DNA from: Megascapheus bottae
Lineage: Eukaryota; Chordata; Mammalia; Rodentia; Geomyidae
Direction of reading: 5' to 3'
NCBI GenBank assembly: GCA_024803745.1
Contig: JANJXV010000016.1
Coordinates: 42,259,001 to 42,323,000 of the forward strand
DNA: 64,000 nt
The notes below the pieces were generated by a model. That model was not told where the DNA came from. It saw only the letters and a program-made list of their open reading frames with translations, and searched no databases. The position numbers and the translations under genes were made by a program. This document shows positions 57,536 through 64,000 of this stretch, piece by piece (positions within the stretch are counted from its first letter, which is position 1; every line of letters starts with the position of its first letter).

Positions 57536-60500
57536 AAGGGGGAGGTGTCTGGACACTCTGGACCACTCCTGGGCACATGCATCTCTGTACTGCTTGCCGC
57601 TCATCCCTTCTTTCTAGCTGACTCCACGGGCCAGGTGGGTGACAGTATTAGTACTTTAGCTCCCAGAGAGTTCTCGAGAAATCGTAGATTCTCGCCACAT
57701 GGTATCAACAGTGACTCTTCTGCCTTCAGGAAACTAACACATCTTTGCCATCCCAAGATGGTGTCAGGAAAAGTCCTAACTTTCCTGGGCTACTTTCAAG
57801 CCTCTGCCACGCTCCCTCTAGATTCCTGGCTGTGACATGCTCGCCGTGAGAGGCGGCCCCATGCCTTTCAGGGCTTGGCTTCCACATTGGAGACACATGT
57901 ATCCAGAAAGCTCTCTGGTGCTTTCTCTAGAAGGCACCATTCCAGTACATTCCCTTCCCCCTTCCTCTCTCCCTCCTCCTCTCCCTGTCCCTCCCGTCCT
58001 CCCTCTTCCTACACAACTCATTTATCAACAAAAGCTGCAGAGGGTGAAGGACTTTTCCATGGTCAGAGGGCCAGGTTCTCAGCCACAGGCCCAGGGGACC
58101 CATGCTGTTATGCAAGCACCCCGAAGGTGAGCGGACTTTCTCTTATTTCAGTAGAATGCTTCTGATGTCTTGAAAAGGTCTAATTATTTTAGTTCTTGTC
58201 AACGCAAAGGTACAAACGCTCCCTGAGGTACAGACTGTAAATAGATTGATGTTATTCACCTGAAGGAAACAGAAAAGTAAATGGGGGAAAATAGAACAGG
58301 ATGACTTCTGCTGGGGCTCCAATGTCCAAGCGTATTTCAGTTTTAAATTCAGCCGTGCCCCCTTGTCGTGACCATCGATTCCTCTCTTCCTCCTGAAGAG
58401 CGCTTTGTGCACGCGACTTCCAGCGTCTCACACACCTTGTGGAGGAGGCTTCGTGTGTGGGCTGAAAGCTTGGCAGTTGTCTCTCACCTTTCCACCAGTT
58501 GCCCCCTCTGGGGCTCATCTGCGGCCTAGAAGTTCATCCTCCAGGTTTCAATCCCTGGAAGCCAGCATGGTTCTTGGTCCTTAGGAGTATGAGGTAGCGT
58601 GTGTGTTGCTCTAGTTGAAACAAATATATGTCTCCTGCCCTGCCAGGACTCTATCCCTGTTCAGGAAGGGCTCCAGCCTATGATGCGTCTCTGCAGACTG
58701 AGAACTCCACATCTGACTGCCCTAACTCCTGAGGACGGACGGCCAGGCAGCATGACAGATGGAAAGCTGGAAGCGCAAAGACTGAAGCTATGAATGGGCT
58801 GGTCACAATCGTCTGTCCCATTTTTAGCTGGGTTTCGTCTGCCTTCTGTTCTCCCAGAAGACAGAGCATCCCTGATGCAGCCATGCTTTGTCTAGGGACT
58901 TTCTATTGCTGTGTGTTGGCAAGTGTTTGCTCTAAACCTAAAAGTGTAAGAATGCTAACAATGGCAAGCCAGCTCCCTCTTCCTCCTATGAAGTCAAGGA
59001 CTTCATATTTCCAGGATCATTTTTCTGTTGATACAGGCCATAAAGGGCTGTATCTCAAGAGATTTCCTCCAATTATGTTTCCTCTAATCTGACAGAAAAC
59101 CAAGTCTGCCCCAATGGCAAACTCTGAGAAAGAGAAAAGGAGGAGGAAAGAGCTCCTGGGACAATAAGTTCTTCACTTAACAATACAGAAGTAAGACTAT
59201 CGATGGTAGCTAACTTGAAGCTGAATTTCCTGGGGCCAATTCTTGGGTTGAGTCATGGGTTCCTGTGATGACAAGGCCATGATACAGCAGACAAAATTGA
59301 GGAGCCTTTGCTGTTCACAGCAACCTTTCCAGGACTTTCCTGTCACAGGATACAGGTACCAAGTCCTTCACCAAGTAATCCCTCTAGAAGGGAAAGAAGT
59401 ATCTAAGCAACCCTGCTGGCAGCCTAAGGCACAGGAGTGGTGGGGCTCAGTCTAAGCACTCAGAATTTGGTGACCATGACTCCACTAGCTTGGTGTTTAG
59501 TCAGGAGAAAATCTTAAGGAGACAGTTCAAAAAGTTGTTTTTACCTATGAAATAATGACCTAGCCCGAATGATAGCTCTATCACTCAGGACTAGCATTAT
59601 CATGAGAGGTTGCCTTTAGCAGAATCTGTGCGGGGGTTTTGCTATATTCGCACTTGTATGTCTTGGGCAGAAATATTTTCTGTTCACAGGCCCAAGGTGA
59701 GAGAGGAGGTCCAAAAACAGTCCTTTCCCACAAGTTACCACTGTTACTGTATTTAATCACTGCAACATTGGCACAATTATTGTAAGACGAGCAGTACTGA
59801 AGTTAAAAAGGTAGTTTCCTTTTAATGAATAGCTAGCTACACAGTATCTAGAGAGACCTGTACCTAAGAAAGCCTTGCTTCACATGTCTGTATTCTTGCA
59901 ACCATATACCAAATGAAGTCCTAGCTTCAGCCTGGTCTTGGAGCTCAAAGCTGCCTGAGATTTACTGCCTGGCATGGCACCTCCAAGGCCACTGCCCGTC
60001 AGCCTGGGAGTTGTGGCGTCAGAGCATCATGGCGCAGCATGGGCAGCCAGGAGAAAATACGTCTGGCTTCATGTGGAATTCAACACAAAGATGAGGCTGA
60101 CAGACAGCTCGTCATAGTACTGTCACGGTACCTGCTGGTTTTCCAGGAGTGTAAGACAGTCTCAGAGTTTAGTATCTGAATACACAGAAATGTACAGTAG
60201 AGACTCTGAATGGAAATACCGGGAATGATAAAGTCTGGAGCCATGATCCTTTCAGCCTTTAGAGCAGCTCTTCATTGATTTCATTGGATGAAAACAGTGA
60301 CTGAATTGATGATTGTCCTCGGGCAAAGGATAACAAACTTGGCAGATAGGAATGCTACCAACATGAGATGAAGCATCAACAAAATCCAAAATTATATGCA
60401 GTTATATTGCTAATACTAATGATATATCTGATGATGCCAATGATGAATGATAAACTGGACTACTTAATCCTGGGGAATTTAGGGAGAGGTGTTACTGTTA

Positions 60501-61235
60501 TAGGAAATATGTCAAAGCATAAAGAAAAGATAAACACTAATCTCACTGCAAAAATCTCAAAGCTCCCCAATAAAAAAATCATAAAATGTAAGGAATGCCA
60601 CTGTCTTTGAGATGTATACCAGAAACAAGATTACATAGTATCGAACAAGTATCAGAAGCCATACTTCCCTGTATTCTAATCTCAGTTCTGCCAGGGGGAT
60701 GAATTTGTGTAAATTATTCAAATATTTTAAATCTTTTGTTTTGTTTTGTTCTAAATCCAAGGCTGAGATGGAAACAGTACAATACCTCACAAGTATACCA
60801 TAATGCATGCTAAGTGCTTAGACTTATACCTGGAATACAATAATAATTCAATCATTTGTCATTTTATTGAGATGAATGCCTTATAATGGGGCTTTTAGAA
60901 GGCAGAAATCTCTGCCTAATTATGCCATATTTCATTTAAATTAATTTTGAATGACTGCATTTATCACATTATTTCTCAGGACAGTCTTACCATAAAACAT
61001 GAAAAGGGTATTTTGTTTAATGAAAAAATACCTTTGATAAAAAAGAAGGTATTTTAATGAGGATGTACGGTATATGTATCAGAATAGTTCTCAAAATATG
61101 TCACTTGTTCTTAGTTTAGCCAATTGAATTAGAGACAATAGAGTTGTTATTTGTAGGGTCATAACTCAATATTTTAACTGTGCAAATCCTAAGAATATCA
61201 AGAGAGCAGTAAAGTAAATGCAGTCCAAATACAAG
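57536..61235. other. Non-coding sequence, nothing recognised
   Basis: About 3.7 kb with no named repeat. Overlapping open frames at 57545-58165 and 58599-59092 lie in C/T-rich sequence and have no family resemblance. Confidence 0.45.
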
Positions 61236-61964
61236 AAAAATAATTCCATGACGATTCCTCAAAAGACTAAACATAGAGCTCCCCAATGGCAAAACAATTC
61301 TACTCCTTGACATTTACCCAAATGTCCAGAAACAAGGACATAATAAAGCCACTAGCACAATGATGTTCATTGCAGCATTATTTACCATAGTGAAAATATG
61401 GAACCAACCCAGATGCCCCTCAGTAGATGAATGGATCAACAAGATGCGGTATTTATATACAATGGAAAGAACGACATCACCCAATTGGAAAGGAAATTGA
61501 AATACTTGGGAAAAAATCATATGAAATGAAGCAAGTCAGACACAAAGGAAGACAGGCTCAATGGTTTCCCTCATTTGTAATAATTAGTATACATCTAGGA
61601 TTCTCCTAGCAGAGGATTCCAATAGCATGAAACCAAGATACATAAGGTCATATAGGATGAGACTAAATGAAAGCATCTCTAGGATATAGAAATAAGAGCT
61701 TTATCTTGAGGAACTGTTGTTCTTAATGTACTATGTTATTTCTCTCCTGTTGCCCTTTGGTTTACCACATATTGTTAGGGCATATATACAATATACCAGG
61801 TAATGGGGCGGGGGGGACAAGATGAGGAGGTAAGGGGAGGGAAACGGGGAAAAAATGAGGAGTATCAATGTGTTAGAAGTAATGCACCTACTACCTGGCC
61901 AATGTAAATGTATCCCCTCTATACATTATCCCAACAATAAAAAAATTAAAAAATAATTCCATGA
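61236..61964 (+). mobile_element. 5'-truncated L1 with perfect target-site duplication
   Basis: Insert 61252-61948 flanked by AAAAATAATTCCATGA at 61236-61251 and 61949-61964 (16 of 16). Contains the last part of ORF2 (TTTACCATAGTGAAAATATG, CAGTAGATGAATGGATCAAC), the 3' UTR (GTTGTTCTTAATGTACTATG, a G-run at 61806-61815, GCACCTACTACCTGG) and CCCAACAATAAA. It is the closest reference for the inverted copy at 7723-8040. ORF2 has a deletion of about 24 bases near 61465. Confidence 0.95.
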
Positions 61965-62231
61965 GCATAAACAGTATTTTCCCCTTTCAACCATTTTTTA
62001 AACCAAGGAAAAATATACTTCTTCAAAACTTGTATGTCATCTGAAAAACCATCCTGACAATAGTGGCTGTTGCATATTCAATGACAGGTAGAAATAGAAG
62101 TAATTTCTGAAAGGAAGCATGACAAAGTTGAACAGGAAGAAAAATGAAACCAGCAAACACTGTATTACCTACCATCTTGTTCTTTATGTGCATGGCACCT
62201 CATGTCCAACCTTTCTGCTATTAGAACTTTC
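61965..62231. other. Non-coding sequence, nothing recognised
   Basis: Unassigned. Confidence 0.5.
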
Positions 62232-62247
62232 AGTGTGTGTATGTGCA

Positions 62248-62292
<45 letters not shown>

Positions 62293-62301
62293 GTGTGTGT
62301 G
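62232..62301. repeat. (TG)n microsatellite, imperfect
   Basis: TG-rich tract interrupted by TATG, CATG and TTTG units; longest pure run near 62259-62280. Confidence 0.93.
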
Positions 62302-64000
62302 TTGTATGGTTTCTCTGTGGGTTTTCTGTATGGTTCTTTTATTATTGCTGGTGCTTTATAAGAAATCTACTGAAAGGTGTTCCCCCTGTAAACCAAGAAA
62401 GTATTTGTAGTTTCAGAAATACTTGAAGCATCAGGCAAAAGAAAAGTTCTTCCTTTAATCTGAGAAAAACAAATAACTTATTGTTAACTGCCAGCTAGTT
62501 ACTTGCCAAAACACTGTAAAGAATGAGGCGAATGTAAAAATCTCCAAACACGGGTCTTACGGGGAATTTGCTGAGGCATGGTTATTGGCTGCATCTCTTG
62601 TAACGTTCTCATTTCAAAATGCGGCCATCATTTTCTGTTGCATTTGTCCAGTTTATTCCCTGTTCAGTTTCCCTTTGTGTCACATGGACTCTCTGCTCCA
62701 GCTCTAAATTTCCAAGAGATCTCCCAATGAGGAGTCTCAGCATCCTTACAAGGAAAAGTAACACATTCTGACCTTTCATTTTCCATTAAGTTTTGATACA
62801 AGCCAACCAATCAACCACCCAACCAAAAGTCATTTTGACATTTTTTGTCAACATGCGTAGCTCATTTATCGCTAAATTTTACTGATTCCAAATCTCTTGT
62901 GGCAATATTTCCATTCTCAGTAACACTATTTTGAATCTGTTTCTCAATGTTTCTTCCCAGTAGTATTTTGTTTTGTCATTGTAATTGTTCCTTATTGTGT
63001 TGACCTGGTGCTTCATGTTTTTTGGAATTTTCCTGTAACCTTATTCTCATACATTTAATTTACTCTCCATATTTTGATAATTCACATTCCTGTAGTCTCA
63101 AATACAACTGTCCCATTAAAATATTAGTGTATTTCATACCTTCCAGAGTTTCTAATCATCTGAATCATATTTTAGTTTCAATCTGAACTTCTCCCCTTTT
63201 CAAGTCATACACCTACTTCCAAAGTCTCTCGACTAGCAAGTCATTTTGTCACATTGGCAATTCTTTCCAGGTCTGCTATCTCACTCACTCTATCTATGTT
63301 ATTGGATGAGAGAATACCACATATCCACAAACTCATCCAGCAATACAGTATTCCTTTAAATAAAACTTCACCCAGCACCAGCTACTGCAAAGCACCAGGA
63401 GTTTCTGGAAACGACAGGTGTAAGCTGACTGGAGTGGGTGTTTAGAACGACTCCTATTGCAAGGTGCACTACAGCATGGTGGAGATGTGGCTGATATCTA
63501 CACGGAGGATGCAGTGAAGGCTGGGTAAGGAAATGCTGCCCTGGTGTTGATTCCACCCCCTGCTCTTCTAGTTATGCCCCTGCCTCTCTCTGAGTTGCTC
63601 ACATCAGCATGCTCATGCCTCAGCACTCATCATGTCAAGTGGAAGCATCTGTTCCTCCATATCGTATACTCTTTGAGACTAAGTGCTGTAACCCAATAAT
63701 GCTCACACATGAAGCAGAAAGCTGTGCCTGTAGAACAGATACACAGAGTAGTCATATACATATATATGCATATACATATATATATATATCATGTAAGATC
63801 ATACTTAAGAGAGTTTGCCAGAGTTACGAGTCAATCACCTTTTCTTGTTGAATAAATCTGGATTAATGTATCAGAGGCTTAGTCATGATCTCATGAGACC
63901 ACATGTAAAGTAATACTAAAATCTAGCTCTAGCATTATATAGCAATATCGGTAACAATATTAGCTCACAGCATGAGAAGCATGAAGCTCTGACAGCCTGG
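62302..64000. other. Non-coding sequence, nothing recognised
   Basis: AT-rich DNA to the window end. A TATA/CATA-rich low-complexity tract lies at about 63754-63791. No exon recognised, so the CUB1 exons of NETO1 probably lie beyond the window. Confidence 0.45.

Noticed and set aside
57545..58165. Overlapping open frames of about 96 codons in two plus frames
   Set aside because: C/T-rich composition keeps several frames open; no family resemblance.
12605..64000. CUB1 exons of NETO1 expected upstream on the minus strand
   Set aside because: Read for the expected motifs and splice sites but not found. Very short exons could be missed by eye, so absence is not proven.

Overview
This is mammalian nuclear DNA, almost all of it intronic, from a rodent. 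The only coding sequence I can support is three exons of NETO1 (neuropilin and tolloid-like 1, an auxiliary subunit of neuronal glutamate receptors) on the minus strand. The rest is interspersed repeats, microsatellites and unassigned non-coding sequence. I see no bacterial, viral, CRISPR or operon-like content. The many short open frames are chance or lie inside repeats.

Organism: SINEs with a B1 (7SL-derived) left part, SINEs with an ID (tRNA-Ala-type) left part, and many L1 copies mean a rodent. Both SINE types share one tRNA-like right half. From memory this dimeric ID-like design fits Geomyoidea (kangaroo rats, pocket mice, pocket gophers), but that is unchecked.

Layout: transcription of NETO1 runs from high to low coordinates. 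A 42-base exon (12563-12604) encodes the linker after CUB1. A 117-base intron separates it from a 128-base exon (12318-12445) that starts CUB2. A 7,987-base intron follows, then a 229-base GC- and CpG-rich exon (4102-4330) that finishes CUB2. Reading phases agree at all joins, giving one continuous reading frame of about 132 residues. I found neither the LDL-receptor class A exon (expected below 4102) nor the CUB1 exons (expected above 12604), so both window ends appear to lie in introns.

Repeats: the largest feature is a complete L1 at 31676-38962 with a perfect 16-base target-site duplication, a 5' UTR of about 1.8 kb, and broken ORF1 and ORF2. A same-family, 5'-truncated L1 (29476-31294, 14-base duplication, 480-base internal deletion) lies 381 bases upstream of it in the same orientation. 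Other L1 pieces lie at 7.7-8.0, 15.6-17.5, 25.4-26.2, 28.0-28.9, 41.0-41.8 and 61.2-62.0 kb. The 7.7 kb copy, and probably the 25.4 kb copy, have an inverted 5' part, the mark of twin priming. About fifteen dimeric SINEs are present, several with recognisable target-site duplications and two nested in older L1 fragments. Two long purine tracts (11.5 and 52.1-52.5 kb) and several (CA)n or (TG)n arrays complete the picture.

No new biological system is visible. The points most worth checking are the twin-primed L1s, the long antisense open frame in the L1 5' UTR, the standalone right-half SINE, the CpG-dense CUB2 exon, and two repeat-free stretches that could be conserved regulatory DNA.
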